From Pseudomonas bananamidigenes (GTDB taxonomy: Bacteria > Pseudomonadota > Gammaproteobacteria > Pseudomonadales > Pseudomonadaceae): a DNA stretch of 64,000 bases. Under the pieces are notes generated by a model that was not told where the DNA came from, did no database searches, and worked only from the letters and a program-made list of their open reading frames with translations. Made by a program: the position numbers and the translations under genes. The stretch covers positions 1 through 64,000 of the forward strand of contig NZ_LRUN01000057.1 of NCBI RefSeq assembly GCF_001679645.1, in the 5' to 3' direction. Each line of letters opens with the position of its first letter. Within the stretch, counting starts at the first letter, position 1. Below, piece by piece: positions 25,102 through 34,600 of this stretch.

Positions 25102-27843
25102 TTACGAGGCGATCAACTGCCGCAACACGTAATGCAGGATCCCGCCGGACTTGAAGTACTCCACCTCGTTCAAGGTGTCGATGCGGCACAGCACTTCAAT
25201 TTTTTCCTGGCGCCCGTCTTCCCGGGTGATGACCAGCGTCAGGTTCATCCGTGGTGTCAGTTCGACTCCGCTCAACCCTTGAATATCCAGGGTTTCCTTG
25301 CCGGTGAGGTTCAGGCTCTTGCGGTTCTGATCCAGCTTGAACTGCAGCGGCAGCACCCCCATGCCCACCAGGTTGGAGCGGTGGATCCGCTCGAAGCTTT
25401 CGGCGATCACCGCTTTCACACCCAACAGATTGGTGCCCTTGGCGGCCCAGTCGCGGCTGGAGCCGGTGCCGTATTCCTGCCCGGCAATCACCACCAGCGG
25501 AGTACCCGAGGCCTGATAGCGCATGGCCGCGTCGTAGATCGCCAGTTTTTCGCCGGTTGGAACGTAGATCGTGTTGCCACCTTCTTCGCCGCCGAGCATT
25601 TCATTACGGATACGGATGTTGGCGAAGGTGCCACGCATCATCACTTCGTGGTTGCCCCGGCGCGAGCCGTAGGAGTTGAAATCCCGTGGCTCGACACCTT
25701 GCTCGCGCAAATAACGCCCGGCCGGACTGTCGACCTTGATGTTGCCGGCGGGGGAAATGTGGTCAGTGGTCACCGAATCGCCCAGCAGTGCCAGCACCCG
25801 TGCACCTTTCACGTCGCTGATCACCGGCAGGGGACCTGCGATGTCATCGAAGAACGGCGGGTGCTGGATGTAGGTCGAGTCATCCTGCCAGACATAGGTG
25901 GCGGCTTGCGGCACTTCGATGGCCTGCCACTGTTCGTCGCCGGCAAACACCTCGGCATATTCCTTATGGAACATCGCCGTGTTGACCTGATTTACTGCGT
26001 CGGCGATTTCCTTGCTGCTCGGCCAGATATCCCGCAGGAAGACCGGATTGCCTTGCTTGTCCTCACCCAGCGGTTCGCTGCTGATGTCCGTGCGCACGGT
26101 GCCAGCCAGGGCGTAGGCAACGACCAGAGGTGGCGACGCCAGCCAGTTGGTTTTTACCAGCGGATGCACCCGGCCTTCGAAGTTGCGGTTGCCGGACAGT
26201 ACCGACGCCACGGTCAGGTCGGCTTTCTGGATGGCTTTCTCGATGGGTTCCGGCAACGGGCCGGAGTTGCCGATGCAAGTTGTGCAGCCGTAGCCCACCA
26301 ATGAAAAACCGAGTTGATCGAGGTACTGAGTCAGTCCGGCAGCCTTGTAATAATCAGTGACGACTTTGGAGCCCGGTGCCAGTGAGCTTTTCACCCAGGG
26401 TTTGCGGGTCAGGCCTTTTTCCACGGCTTTTTTTGCCAGAAGACCGGCGGCCATCATCACACTCGGGTTGGAGGTGTTGGTGCAGGACGTGATCGCGGCA
26501 ATCACCACGGCGCCGTTTTTCAGGCGATAGGTGTGGCCGTCATACTCGTAATCGGTTTCTCCGACCAGATCGGCATTGCCCACGGCGACACCGCCGCCGC
26601 CCTCGCTTTCCAGGCGTCCTTCTTCCTTGCTGGTGGGTTTGAATTGCAGGTCCATGAAGTCGCTGAATGCCTGGCCGACATTCGTTAGGGCAACCCGGTC
26701 CTGCGGGCGTTTCGGCCCGGCGAGGCTGGCTTCGACGCTGCCCATGTCCAGCTCCAGGCTGTCGGTGAATACCGGCTCCTGACCAGGCAGGCGCCACAAT
26801 CCCTGGGCCTTGGTGTAAGCCTCGACCAGTTTCACCGCTGCAGTCGGGCGACCGGACAGGCGCAGGTACTCCAGCGTCACGTCATCCACCGGGAAGAAAC
26901 CACAGGTCGCGCCATACTCCGGGGCCATGTTGGCGATGGTGGCGCGATCCGCCAGTGGCAGGTCGGCAAGGCCATCGCCGTAGAATTCGACGAATTTGCC
27001 GACCACGCCTTTCTTGCGCAGCATCTGGGTCACGGTCAGCACCAGGTCGGTGGCAGTGATGCCTTCCTTGAGCTTGCCGGTGAGTTTGAAGCCGATCACC
27101 TCGGGAATCAGCATCGACACCGGTTGCCCGAGCATTGCCGCTTCCGCTTCGATACCGCCGACGCCCCAGCCAAGTACGCCGAGGCCATTGATCATGGTGG
27201 TGTGGGAGTCGGTGCCGACCAGTGTGTCGGGAAAGGCGTAAGTGCGGCCGTCTTCATCCTTGGTCCACACCGTGCGCCCGAGGTACTCAAGGTTGACCTG
27301 GTGGCAGATCCCGGTGCCCGGCGGTACCACGCTGAAGTTGTCGAAGGCGTTCTGGCCCCAGCGCAGGAAGGCATAGCGTTCGCCGTTGCGCTGCATTTCG
27401 ATGTCGACGTTCTGTTCGAACGCGCTGGCGCTGGCGAACTTGTCGACCATCACCGAGTGGTCGATCACCAGATCCACCGGCGACAGCGGGTTGATACGTT
27501 GTGGATCGCCGCCGGCCTTGGCCATGGCGGCGCGCATGGCGGCCAGATCGACCACGGCCGGTACGCCGGTAAAGTCCTGCATCAGCACCCGGGCAGGGCG
27601 GTACTGGATTTCCCGGTCGGAGCGACGTTCCTTGAGCCACGTGGCCAGCGCCTTGAGGTCGGCGCCGGTGACGGTTTTTTCATCTTCCCAGCGCAGCAGG
27701 TTTTCCAGCAGGACTTTCAGCGACATCGGCAGCTTGTCGATATTGCCCAGGCTTTTGGCAGCATCCGGCAAGCTGAAGTAGTGGTAGGTCTTGTCGTCTA
27801 TCTTCAGGGTTTTAAGGGTGTTCAGGCTATCAAGGGACGGCAT
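25102..27843 (-). CDS. acnA: Aconitate hydratase A
   Basis: A 913-residue aconitase that interconverts citrate and isocitrate in the TCA cycle, in the cytoplasm, with a 4Fe-4S cluster. The cluster cysteines lie in ITSCTNTSNPS (about residue 448) and YGCTTCIGNSGPL (about 515), both at the expected places for AcnA/IRP1-type enzymes. The swivel domain with GQEYGTGSSRDWAAKG is at about 783. ATG 27843 follows AAGGAG; an ATG three codons earlier is less likely. Length and domain order are normal. The gene is divergent from rlmM and convergent with the RsmX-like RNA. Confidence 0.97.
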   Translation of the reverse strand: MPSLDSLNTLKTLKIDDKTYHYFSLPDAAKSLGNIDKLPMSLKVLLENLLRWEDEKTVTGADLKALATWLKERRSDREIQYRPARVLMQDFTGVPAVVDLAAMRAAMAKAGGDPQRINPLSPVDLVIDHSVMVDKFASASAFEQNVDIEMQRNGERYAFLRWGQNAFDNFSVVPPGTGICHQVNLEYLGRTVWTKDEDGRTYAFPDTLVGTDSHTTMINGLGVLGWGVGGIEAEAAMLGQPVSMLIPEVIGFKLTGKLKEGITATDLVLTVTQMLRKKGVVGKFVEFYGDGLADLPLADRATIANMAPEYGATCGFFPVDDVTLEYLRLSGRPTAAVKLVEAYTKAQGLWRLPGQEPVFTDSLELDMGSVEASLAGPKRPQDRVALTNVGQAFSDFMDLQFKPTSKEEGRLESEGGGGVAVGNADLVGETDYEYDGHTYRLKNGAVVIAAITSCTNTSNPSVMMAAGLLAKKAVEKGLTRKPWVKSSLAPGSKVVTDYYKAAGLTQYLDQLGFSLVGYGCTTCIGNSGPLPEPIEKAIQKADLTVASVLSGNRNFEGRVHPLVKTNWLASPPLVVAYALAGTVRTDISSEPLGEDKQGNPVFLRDIWPSSKEIADAVNQVNTAMFHKEYAEVFAGDEQWQAIEVPQAATYVWQDDSTYIQHPPFFDDIAGPLPVISDVKGARVLALLGDSVTTDHISPAGNIKVDSPAGRYLREQGVEPRDFNSYGSRRGNHEVMMRGTFANIRIRNEMLGGEEGGNTIYVPTGEKLAIYDAAMRYQASGTPLVVIAGQEYGTGSSRDWAAKGTNLLGVKAVIAESFERIHRSNLVGMGVLPLQFKLDQNRKSLNLTGKETLDIQGLSGVELTPRMNLTLVITREDGRQEKIEVLCRIDTLNEVEYFKSGGILHYVLRQLIAS

Positions 27844-28064
27844 TACGATCACTCCTTTGAATCCGCACGGCTACGGATTGAGTGGACGGGCAGAGCTATC
27901 AACGTAGCCCTGTTTTCAGTAGCTGGCTAATAACTGGACTCTATGACAGGAACCAAGGTTCCGACATCGGCTATCATGCGCCGGTTTTCGTGACAGGCTT
28001 TGCTTTGACGCAAGCCTGGACATCGCGCAGGGGATGAATGATCGCCCTCTGCCCAGGAGTAAGA

Positions 28065-29138
28065 ATGAACACCCTATTCATGCATTGCCGGCCGGGCTTC
28101 GAAGGCGAAGTCTGCTCGGAGATTTCCGACCTCGCCGCCCGACTGAACGTGGCCGGCTACGCCAAGGCCAAACCGGCGACCGCTTGCGCCGAGTTCGTCT
28201 GCACCGAAGAAGGCGGCGCCGAGCGTCTGATGCGTGGCCAGCGTTTCGCCGAGCTGATCTTCCCGCGCCAGTGGGCCCGTGGATTTTTCATCGATCTGCC
28301 GGAAACCGACCGCATCAGCGTGATCCTCGCGCACATGGCCGAATTCCCGGTGTGCGGCAGCCTGTGGCTGGAGGTCGTGGACACCAACGAAGGCAAGGAA
28401 CTGTCGAACTTCTGCAAGAAGTTCGAAGGCCCGCTGCGCAAGGCGCTGACGGCTGCCGGCAAACTGGTGGACGACGCCAACAAACCGCGTCTGCTGCTGA
28501 CCTTCAAGAGCGGCCGCGAAGTCTTCCTCGGTCTGGCCGACGCCGGAAACTCGGCGATGTGGCCGATGGGCATTCCGCGTCTGAAGTTTCCGCGCGAGGC
28601 GCCCAGTCGTTCCACGTTGAAGCTCGAAGAAGCCTGGCACCATTTCATCCCCCGGGAGCAATGGGACGAACGCCTGCACAGCGACATGACCGGGGTCGAC
28701 CTCGGCGCTGCGCCGGGCGGCTGGACCTGGCAACTGGTCAATCGCGGCATGCTGGTGACTGCCATCGATAACGGCCCGATGGCCGAAAGCCTGATGGACA
28801 CCGGCCTGGTCCAGCATTTGATGGCCGACGGTTTCACCTTCAAACCCAGGCAACCGGTGGACTGGATGGTCTGCGACATCGTCGAGAAGCCGGCACGCAA
28901 TGCGGCGATGCTCGAAGAGTGGATCGGCGAGGGGCATTGCCGGGAAGCGGTGGTCAACCTGAAATTGCCGATGAAGCAGCGTTACGCCGAAGTGAAGCGT
29001 CTGCTCGAACGCATCGCCGATGGTTTCAAGGCACGCGGGATCAAGGTCGACATCGGCTGCAAGCAGCTGTACCACGACCGCGAGGAAGTGACCTGCCATT
29101 TGCGCCGCCATGACGTGAAGAAAGCCAAGGCCCGCTGA
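28065..29138 (+). CDS. rlmM: 23S rRNA (cytidine-2498-2'-O)-methyltransferase RlmM
   Basis: A 357-residue SAM-dependent methyltransferase that modifies C2498 in the peptidyl transferase centre of 23S rRNA. The N-terminal THUMP-like region (about 1-170) is followed by a Rossmann methyltransferase domain with GVDLGAAPGGWTWQLVNRG (SAM-binding, about residues 210-228) and WMVCDIVEKPA (about 267). The catalytic Lys-Asp-Lys-Glu set of RrmJ-type 2'-O-methyltransferases appears to be present in the C-terminal part. ATG 28065 is preceded by AGGAG. tusA follows after 65 bases. The length agrees with the E. coli enzyme (366). Confidence 0.95.
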   Translation: MNTLFMHCRPGFEGEVCSEISDLAARLNVAGYAKAKPATACAEFVCTEEGGAERLMRGQRFAELIFPRQWARGFFIDLPETDRISVILAHMAEFPVCGSLWLEVVDTNEGKELSNFCKKFEGPLRKALTAAGKLVDDANKPRLLLTFKSGREVFLGLADAGNSAMWPMGIPRLKFPREAPSRSTLKLEEAWHHFIPREQWDERLHSDMTGVDLGAAPGGWTWQLVNRGMLVTAIDNGPMAESLMDTGLVQHLMADGFTFKPRQPVDWMVCDIVEKPARNAAMLEEWIGEGHCREAVVNLKLPMKQRYAEVKRLLERIADGFKARGIKVDIGCKQLYHDREEVTCHLRRHDVKKAKAR

Positions 29139-29203
29139 GCGCGCGACAGGTGACCGACCCCCCGGCATTGGGCGACAATGCCGGCCAGTTTCAGGAGTGA
29201 ATC

Positions 29204-29455
29204 ATGAGTGAAATGATCAATGCGCCGGTCGACGGCACCCTCGACGCCACGGGCCTCAACTGCCCGGAGCCGGTGATGATGCTGCACCAGCACATCCGTG
29301 ACCTGGCGCCCGGCGGCCTGCTGAAGGTGATCGCCACCGATCCGTCGACCCGCCGCGACATCCCCAAGTTCTGCGTGTTTCTCGACCATGAACTGGTGGG
29401 GCAGCACGAAGAGGCCGGGACCTATCTGTACTGGATCCGCAAGAAGTCCGGTTGA
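29204..29455 (+). CDS. tusA: Sulfurtransferase TusA
   Basis: An 83-residue sulfur-carrier protein that takes persulfide sulfur from a cysteine desulfurase and passes it along the relay for 2-thiouridine in tRNA and other uses. The active-site cysteine is in ATGLNCPEPVMM (about residue 19), the exact TusA signature, followed by the family's GGLLKVIATDPSTRRDIPKF strand-helix. CAGGAG precedes the ATG. It is in the same orientation as rlmM and closed by a strong terminator, so both may share a transcript. No oddities were seen. Confidence 0.95.
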   Translation: MSEMINAPVDGTLDATGLNCPEPVMMLHQHIRDLAPGGLLKVIATDPSTRRDIPKFCVFLDHELVGQHEEAGTYLYWIRKKSG

Positions 29456-29464
29456 TCGCAAGGC

Positions 29465-29497
29465 AAAAAAAGACCTGCAGTTGCAGGTCTTTTTTTT
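29465..29497. terminator. Bidirectional terminator between tusA and the MATE gene
   Basis: AGACCTGCA-GT-TGCAGGTCT stem flanked by seven A on the left and nine T on the right, so it can end both the rightward tusA transcript and the leftward MATE transcript. Confidence 0.92.
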
Positions 29498-29503
29498 GAC
29501 TGA

Positions 29504-30928
29504 TCAGCCTGCTGAATGACTGATGCGAATGCGTTTGCGCGCACTGCGCGTCAGGCGGATCGAGAGCATCAGCGCCGCGCAACTCAGGCCGACGATCAGG
29601 CCTTCCCACAAACCGCTCGGGCCGCGTGGCTCGCCGAACCAGTCGGTCAGGCCGAGGGCGTAACCCACCGGCAGACCAATGCCCCAATAGGCGAACAGGG
29701 TCAGGATCATCGTCACCCGCGTGTCCTGATAACCGCGCAGGGCGCCGGCGGCGGTCACCTGGATTGCGTCGGAGAACTGGAACAGCGCCGAGTACACAAT
29801 CAGCATCGCCGCGATGTGAATCACCATCGGATCCGCGGTGTAGATCGCTGCGATGTGTTCGCGCATCAGCAGCATCATGCTCGCCGACAGGCAGGCGTAG
29901 GCCAGGGCGGTACCCATGCCGACACCCGCCGCAAAACGGGCTTCGCGAGGTTCTTCACGGCCCAGGGCCTGGCCGACCCGTACGGTCACGGCCATGCCCA
30001 GCGAATACGGAATCATGAACACCAGCGAGCTGACGTTGAGCGCGATCTGGTGCCCGGCCACCACGGTGGCGCCCAGGCTGCCGATCAGCAGCGCGATCAC
30101 GGCGAAGATGCTCGACTCGGCAAACACCGCAATACCAATCGGCAGACCGATGGCCAGCAAGCGTTTGATTACCGCCCATTGCGGCCAGTCGAAACGGCTG
30201 AACAGTTCGCTCGACTTGTAGGCCGGCGCCCAGCGTTCATATCCGGCCAGCCCCAGCGCCATTACCCACATCACGATCGCCGTGGCCCAGCCGCAACCGA
30301 CGCCGCCCATGGCCGGCACGCCGAAGTGGCCGTAAATGAACACGTAGTTCAGCGGGATGTTCAGCGCCAGACCGCACAGGCCCAGGACCATCGCCGGGCG
30401 GGTGCGGCCCAGGCCGTCACTGGTGCAGCGCAGCACATGGTAGAAGGCCACGGCCGGCAGACCGCTGGCGATGCCGTGCAGGTACTGCATGCACGGGCCG
30501 ATCAGTTCTGGATCGACTTTCATCAGGTGCAGAACCGGTTCGGCGCAGAGCAGCAGGGTGGTTGCCATCAGTCCGACCACCAGAGCCAGCCACAAGGCCT
30601 GACGCACGATCGGGCCGATTTCGCTGTGAGTGCCGGCGCCGAAACGCTGGGCGACTTTCGGTGTGGTGGCCAGCAGGGTGCCGGTCATCAGCAGAAACAC
30701 CGGGACCCAGATCGAGTTGCCCAACGCGACCGCCGCCAGATCCCTCGGTCCGACACGGCCGGCCATCACCGCATCGACGAAGCCCATGGCGGTGGTCGCC
30801 AGTTGCGCGATCATGATCGGCAGGGCCAGACCGAGCAGATTCTTCAGCTCCAGGCGAACCCGGGCAGGGCGGTTGAGAGACACGGCGGCAGGGCGTTCGG
30901 TTACGGAGTTCACAGGCAAAGCGTCCAC
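29504..30928 (-). CDS. MATE-family multidrug efflux protein (NorM type)
   Basis: A 474-residue inner-membrane exporter of the MATE family, probably coupled to Na+ or H+, with 12 membrane segments in two related halves. Typical stretches are LPIMIAQLATTAMGFVDAVMAGRVGPRDLAAVALGNS in the first half (about 33-69) and a matching half beginning near LPIGIAVFAESSIFA. The start is uncertain: GTG 30928 gives the longest form but has no ribosome site, and GTG codons further in are possible. The gene is divergent from pdxB across 145 bases. Substrates are probably cationic dyes or fluoroquinolone-like compounds, as for NorM, but this is family knowledge. Confidence 0.9.
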   Translation of the reverse strand: MDALPVNSVTERPAAVSLNRPARVRLELKNLLGLALPIMIAQLATTAMGFVDAVMAGRVGPRDLAAVALGNSIWVPVFLLMTGTLLATTPKVAQRFGAGTHSEIGPIVRQALWLALVVGLMATTLLLCAEPVLHLMKVDPELIGPCMQYLHGIASGLPAVAFYHVLRCTSDGLGRTRPAMVLGLCGLALNIPLNYVFIYGHFGVPAMGGVGCGWATAIVMWVMALGLAGYERWAPAYKSSELFSRFDWPQWAVIKRLLAIGLPIGIAVFAESSIFAVIALLIGSLGATVVAGHQIALNVSSLVFMIPYSLGMAVTVRVGQALGREEPREARFAAGVGMGTALAYACLSASMMLLMREHIAAIYTADPMVIHIAAMLIVYSALFQFSDAIQVTAAGALRGYQDTRVTMILTLFAYWGIGLPVGYALGLTDWFGEPRGPSGLWEGLIVGLSCAALMLSIRLTRSARKRIRISHSAG

Positions 30929-31073
30929 AGGGGTTGATGCGCAAGGCCCGGCATTCTACGCCGCTGACACAATGGTCAGGAAAAATCCTCTGTTGCGGAT
31001 TTGTAATCAACAGGCTGCTGGCTCATCGCAGTCCCAGCGCCTACACTGCCGATCCGCCCAAGGAGCCCCCGCC

Positions 31074-32216
31074 ATGTTGATTGTTGCCGACGAAAATATT
31101 CCACTGCTCGATGCCTTTTTTGCCGGTTTCGGCGAAATCCGCCGGGTGCCGGGCCGTTCCATTGACCGGGCCACGGTCGAACAGGCCGATGTGTTACTGG
31201 TGCGCTCGGTGACCAACGTCAACCGTGCGTTGCTCGAAGGCAGCAAGGTGAGGTTTGTCGGCACCTGCACCATCGGCACCGATCATCTGGACCTCGACTA
31301 TTTCAATGAAGCGGGCATCACCTGGTCCAGTGCGCCTGGTTGCAACGCCCGAGGCGTGGTGGATTACGTGCTCGGCAGCCTGATGACCCTGGCTGAAATC
31401 GAAGGTGTCGACCTGACCCGGCGCACCTATGGCGTGATCGGCGCCGGTGAAGTCGGTGGTCGCCTGATCAAGGTGCTCAAGGGGCTCGGCTGGAACGTGA
31501 AAGTGTGCGATCCGCCGCGTCAGATTGCCGAGGGCGGTGACTATGTCAGCCTGGAACAGATCATCGAGCAGTGCGACGTGATCAGCCTGCACACGCCACT
31601 GACCCGCACTGGTGAAGGGGCGACCTGGCACATGTTCGACGAGCCACGCCTGCAAAGACTCAAACCCGGTACCTGGCTGATCAACGCCGCCCGGGGCCCG
31701 GTCGTGGACAATGTCGCGCTGCGCAAAGTGCTGCTGGAACGAGAAGACCTGCAAGCGGTACTGGACGTCTGGGAAGCCGAGCCGGAAGTCGATGTGGCGC
31801 TGGCCGAACTCTGTGTGCTGGCTACACCGCACATTGCAGGTTACAGCCTCGACGGCAAGCAACGCGGCACGGCGCAGATCTATCAGGCTTACTGCGATTT
31901 CATCGGGCAGCCGGCCAGCATTCAGCTGGCCGATCTGTTGCCGGCGCCGTGGCTGTCGGAAGTTTCCCTGCATGCCGACAGCGATCCGGCCTGGGCATTG
32001 GCGATGCTGTGCCGCGGGGTGTACGACCCGCGCCGGGACGATGCGGATTTTCGCAGCACCTTGCTGGGCAGCGTCGGCGAGCAGCGTGCAGCGTTCGATG
32101 CGTTGCGCAAACAGTATCCGGTGCGTCGCGAAATCGAAGGGTTGAAAGTAAGAATTGAAGGTGATTCGCCGGCCTTGCGGCAGATCGTGTCGGCGCTGGG
32201 CGCTGTGGCCGTTTAA
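31074..32216 (+). CDS. pdxB: Erythronate-4-phosphate dehydrogenase
   Basis: A 380-residue NAD-dependent 2-hydroxyacid dehydrogenase for the second step of the DXP-dependent pyridoxal phosphate pathway, oxidising 4-phosphoerythronate. The start MLIVADENIPLLDAFF is diagnostic of PdxB. The Rossmann motif is GVIGAGEVGGRLIKVLKGLGW (about residues 121-141), with the catalytic set in SAPGCNARGVVDYVLG, LINAARGPVVDN and the His in ATPHIAGYS. A C-terminal dimerisation domain (about 285-380) is specific to PdxB. AAGGAG lies 9 bases before ATG 31074. The in-frame extension upstream to 30630 overlaps the MATE gene and is not real. Confidence 0.96.
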   Translation: MLIVADENIPLLDAFFAGFGEIRRVPGRSIDRATVEQADVLLVRSVTNVNRALLEGSKVRFVGTCTIGTDHLDLDYFNEAGITWSSAPGCNARGVVDYVLGSLMTLAEIEGVDLTRRTYGVIGAGEVGGRLIKVLKGLGWNVKVCDPPRQIAEGGDYVSLEQIIEQCDVISLHTPLTRTGEGATWHMFDEPRLQRLKPGTWLINAARGPVVDNVALRKVLLEREDLQAVLDVWEAEPEVDVALAELCVLATPHIAGYSLDGKQRGTAQIYQAYCDFIGQPASIQLADLLPAPWLSEVSLHADSDPAWALAMLCRGVYDPRRDDADFRSTLLGSVGEQRAAFDALRKQYPVRREIEGLKVRIEGDSPALRQIVSALGAVAV

Positions 32217-32227
32217 GAAACGGACAG

Positions 32228-32256
32228 AAAAAACCCGGCCTCCACAGGGGCCGGGT
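32228..32256 (-). terminator. Terminator of the PA1571-like gene
   Basis: Read leftward it is ACCCGGCC-loop-GGCCGGGT followed by a run of T (complement of A at 32228-32232), 20 bases after the stop codon of the small gene. Read rightward from pdxB it lacks a T tract. Confidence 0.75.
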
Positions 32257-32275
32257 CAGGAAGACGCTGGCTATA

Positions 32276-32455
32276 TCACTTTTGTTCGGCAGGCTTGACC
32301 AATCGCTTCTCCAGTTCGCGGCAGGCGTTCTGGATCATGTCTTCAGTGATTGGAACTTCGCGCCCATCCTTATCGATAATCGAGCAACCCAGAGGTTGGC
32401 CGGGCTTGGTGCGGATCACTTGAATCTTGTCGTCGCTGCTGTGTTGCAAGGACAT
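32276..32455 (-). CDS. Small PA1571-family protein
   Basis: A 59-residue soluble protein with a charged composition: an N-terminal strand-rich half (KIQVIRTKPGQPLGCSIIDKDGREVPI) and a C-terminal helix (TEDMIQNACRELEKRLVKPAEQK). It resembles the small conserved Pseudomonas protein represented by PA1571 in P. aeruginosa, whose function is unknown. ATG 32455 has AGGAG 7-8 bases upstream; the open frame further up to 32518 has no such site. It is monocistronic, has its own terminator and converges with pdxB. The 258-base gap on its other side, up to the ABC transporter, shows no gene. Confidence 0.75.
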   Translation of the reverse strand: MSLQHSSDDKIQVIRTKPGQPLGCSIIDKDGREVPITEDMIQNACRELEKRLVKPAEQK

Positions 32456-32713
32456 GGCCTGTCTCCTCATCAGGTTGTGTAAGCACAATAAAACCGTCAG
32501 GTGACCAGGCTGTGACAACCCCCTTCGATCTTTCCGGAACGGTATTTCAACTCAAGCAGAAATGACCGTTCGTCTCAACCCGGACATTAGACCGATAGCA
32601 TCTAGGGGGTAGTCTGGCCGGTCATAATTAACCTGACTCATTGTGATTTGCAGAGTTCCACCCCATTGACTGTCCAGGCTGGCCCCATTAATCAGCACAC
32701 GATGTGAACCCCA

Positions 32714-34507
32714 ATGATTCCGATGCTTTCTTCGCGTCACCGCCGGGCCCTGCGCCTGACCTGTCATTTTCTCGTGCCGTATCGCTGGCAGGCGTTCGGT
32801 GCACTGCTCGCGCTGATCGTCACGGCCGGCATCACGCTGTCGATGGGGCAGGGCATCAAACTGCTGGTCGATCAGGGCTTCATGACCCAGTCGCCGCACC
32901 TGCTCAACCAGTCCATCGGTCTGTTCATGTTGTTGGTGCTTGGTCTGGCGGTGGGTACTTTTGCCAGGTTTTATCTGGTGTCATGGATCGGCGAACGGGT
33001 GGTGGCAGACATCCGGCGGCAGGTGTTCAACCATCTGGTGTACCTGCATCCCGGGTTCTACGAAGACAACCGCAGTTCGGAAATCCAGTCGCGACTGACG
33101 GCTGACACGACCTTGCTGCAATCGGTGATCGGCTCCTCGCTTTCGCTGTTCCTGCGCAATTTGCTGATGGTCATCGGTGGCGTCGTGCTGCTGTTCATCA
33201 CCAACGCCAAGCTCACCAGCATCGTGGTGATCGCGCTGCCGCTGGTCATTGCGCCAATCCTGATTTTCGGGCGGCGGGTACGCAATCTCTCGAGATTGAG
33301 CCAGGACCGTATCGCCGACATTGGCAGCTATGTTTCGGAAACCCTCGGCCAGATCAAGACCGTACAGGCCTACAACCATCAGGTGCAGGACGAACAGCGT
33401 TTCGCCTCGACCGTCGAGCGGGCGTTCGAAACCGCGCGCAAACGGATTTTTCAGCGGGCCTGGCTGATTACGCTGGTGATCGTGCTGGTGCTCGGTGCCG
33501 TCGCGGTGATGTTGTGGGTCGGCGGAATGGACGTGATTGCCGGGCGAATTTCCGCGGGTGAGCTGGCGGCGTTCGTGTTCTACAGCCTGATCGTCGGGAG
33601 CGCTTTCGGCACGTTGAGCGAAGTGATCGGGGAATTGCAGCGGGCGGCGGGCGCCGCCGAACGCATCGCCGAACTGCTGCGCTCCGAGAACATCATTCAG
33701 CCGCCGAAAGACGGACTGGTGACCTTGCCGACGCGGGTCAAAGGCGAGCTGGCTTTGCAGGACGTGCGTTTTTCCTACCCATCACGGCCCGAAAGCTTTG
33801 CCGTTGACGGCTTGAGTCTGACGGTCAACGCGGGCGAAACCCTGGCGTTGGTCGGGCCGTCCGGTGCGGGCAAGTCCACGGTGTATGACTTGTTGCTGCG
33901 TTTCTACGATCCACGGGAGGGCCGGATCCTCATTGACGGTGTACCGCTGACGAGCCTTGATCCGCTGGATTTGCGCCGCTGCTTTGCCCTGGTTTCGCAG
34001 ACGCCGGCGCTGTTCTTCGGCAGCGTCGAAGAAAACATTCGCTACGGTTGCCCGAGCGCTACGCCGGAGCAGGTGCGGGAAGCTGCGAAAATCGCCCATG
34101 CCCACGATTTCATCGAACAAATGCCCGATGGTTACCAGACTCACCTGGGCGACGGCGGGCTTGGCCTGTCGGGCGGGCAACGCCAGCGCCTGGCCATCGC
34201 CCGGGCGCTGCTGGTCGACGCACCGATCCTGCTGCTCGACGAAGCCACCAGCGCCCTGGATGCCCAGAGCGAGCACTTGATCCAGCAAGCTTTGCCGAGC
34301 CTGATGCAAAACCGCACCACCCTGGTGATCGCCCACCGCCTGGCCACGGTGAAAAACGCCGACCGGATTGCAGTGATGGACCAAGGCAAACTGGTGGCGA
34401 TCGGCACGCATCAGGAGCTGATCGCCAGCAATCCACTGTATGCGCGGTTGGCGGCGTTGCAGTTCAGTGATGGGCATCTGGCTCCGACCGACCCAGTAAC
34501 CGACTAA
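32714..34507 (+). CDS. ABC exporter, MsbA-like half-transporter
   Basis: A 597-residue ABCB-type exporter subunit. Six membrane segments occupy about residues 20-310 and the ATPase domain about 340-585. The Walker A is VGPSGAGKST (about 381), the signature LSGGQRQRLAIARAL (about 484) and the Walker B ILLLDEATSALD. It should work as a homodimer exporting a lipid or hydrophobic compound. ATG 32714 has a weak ribosome site; ATG 32723 is the alternative. The last residues, TDPVTD, are encoded by the first copies of a 12-bp tandem repeat that also carries the stop codon. It is a different branch from QhpF, although both are half-transporters. Confidence 0.9.
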   Translation: MIPMLSSRHRRALRLTCHFLVPYRWQAFGALLALIVTAGITLSMGQGIKLLVDQGFMTQSPHLLNQSIGLFMLLVLGLAVGTFARFYLVSWIGERVVADIRRQVFNHLVYLHPGFYEDNRSSEIQSRLTADTTLLQSVIGSSLSLFLRNLLMVIGGVVLLFITNAKLTSIVVIALPLVIAPILIFGRRVRNLSRLSQDRIADIGSYVSETLGQIKTVQAYNHQVQDEQRFASTVERAFETARKRIFQRAWLITLVIVLVLGAVAVMLWVGGMDVIAGRISAGELAAFVFYSLIVGSAFGTLSEVIGELQRAAGAAERIAELLRSENIIQPPKDGLVTLPTRVKGELALQDVRFSYPSRPESFAVDGLSLTVNAGETLALVGPSGAGKSTVYDLLLRFYDPREGRILIDGVPLTSLDPLDLRRCFALVSQTPALFFGSVEENIRYGCPSATPEQVREAAKIAHAHDFIEQMPDGYQTHLGDGGLGLSGGQRQRLAIARALLVDAPILLLDEATSALDAQSEHLIQQALPSLMQNRTTLVIAHRLATVKNADRIAVMDQGKLVAIGTHQELIASNPLYARLAALQFSDGHLAPTDPVTD

Positions 34508-34537
34508 GTAAGCGACCTAGTAACCGACCCAGTAGAG
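34490..34537. repeat. Four tandem 12-bp repeats across a stop codon
   Basis: Units GACCCAGTAACC, GACTAAGTAAGC, GACCTAGTAACC and GACCCAGTAGAG follow each other without gaps. In the transporter's reading frame the unit encodes Asp-Pro-Val-Thr. Unit two has CCA changed to TAA, which is the stop codon; the last two units are untranslated. Confidence 0.85.
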
Positions 34538-34543
34538 CGCCAT

Positions 34544-34577
34544 AAAAAATGCCCGCATCTCTCGATGCGGGCATTTT
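34544..34577. terminator. Bidirectional terminator between the ABC gene and slt
   Basis: ATGCCCGCAT-CTCTCG-ATGCGGGCAT hairpin, with a run of A on the left and T on the right. It serves the rightward transporter gene and the leftward slt gene, which end on either side of it. Confidence 0.92.
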
Positions 34578-34600
34578 TGCTTACCTCGATCTTTACACGA

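Noticed and set aside
34490..34537. CRISPR-like repeat array
   Set aside because: Repeats are 12 bases, directly adjacent, without spacers or cas genes; it is a simple tandem duplication.
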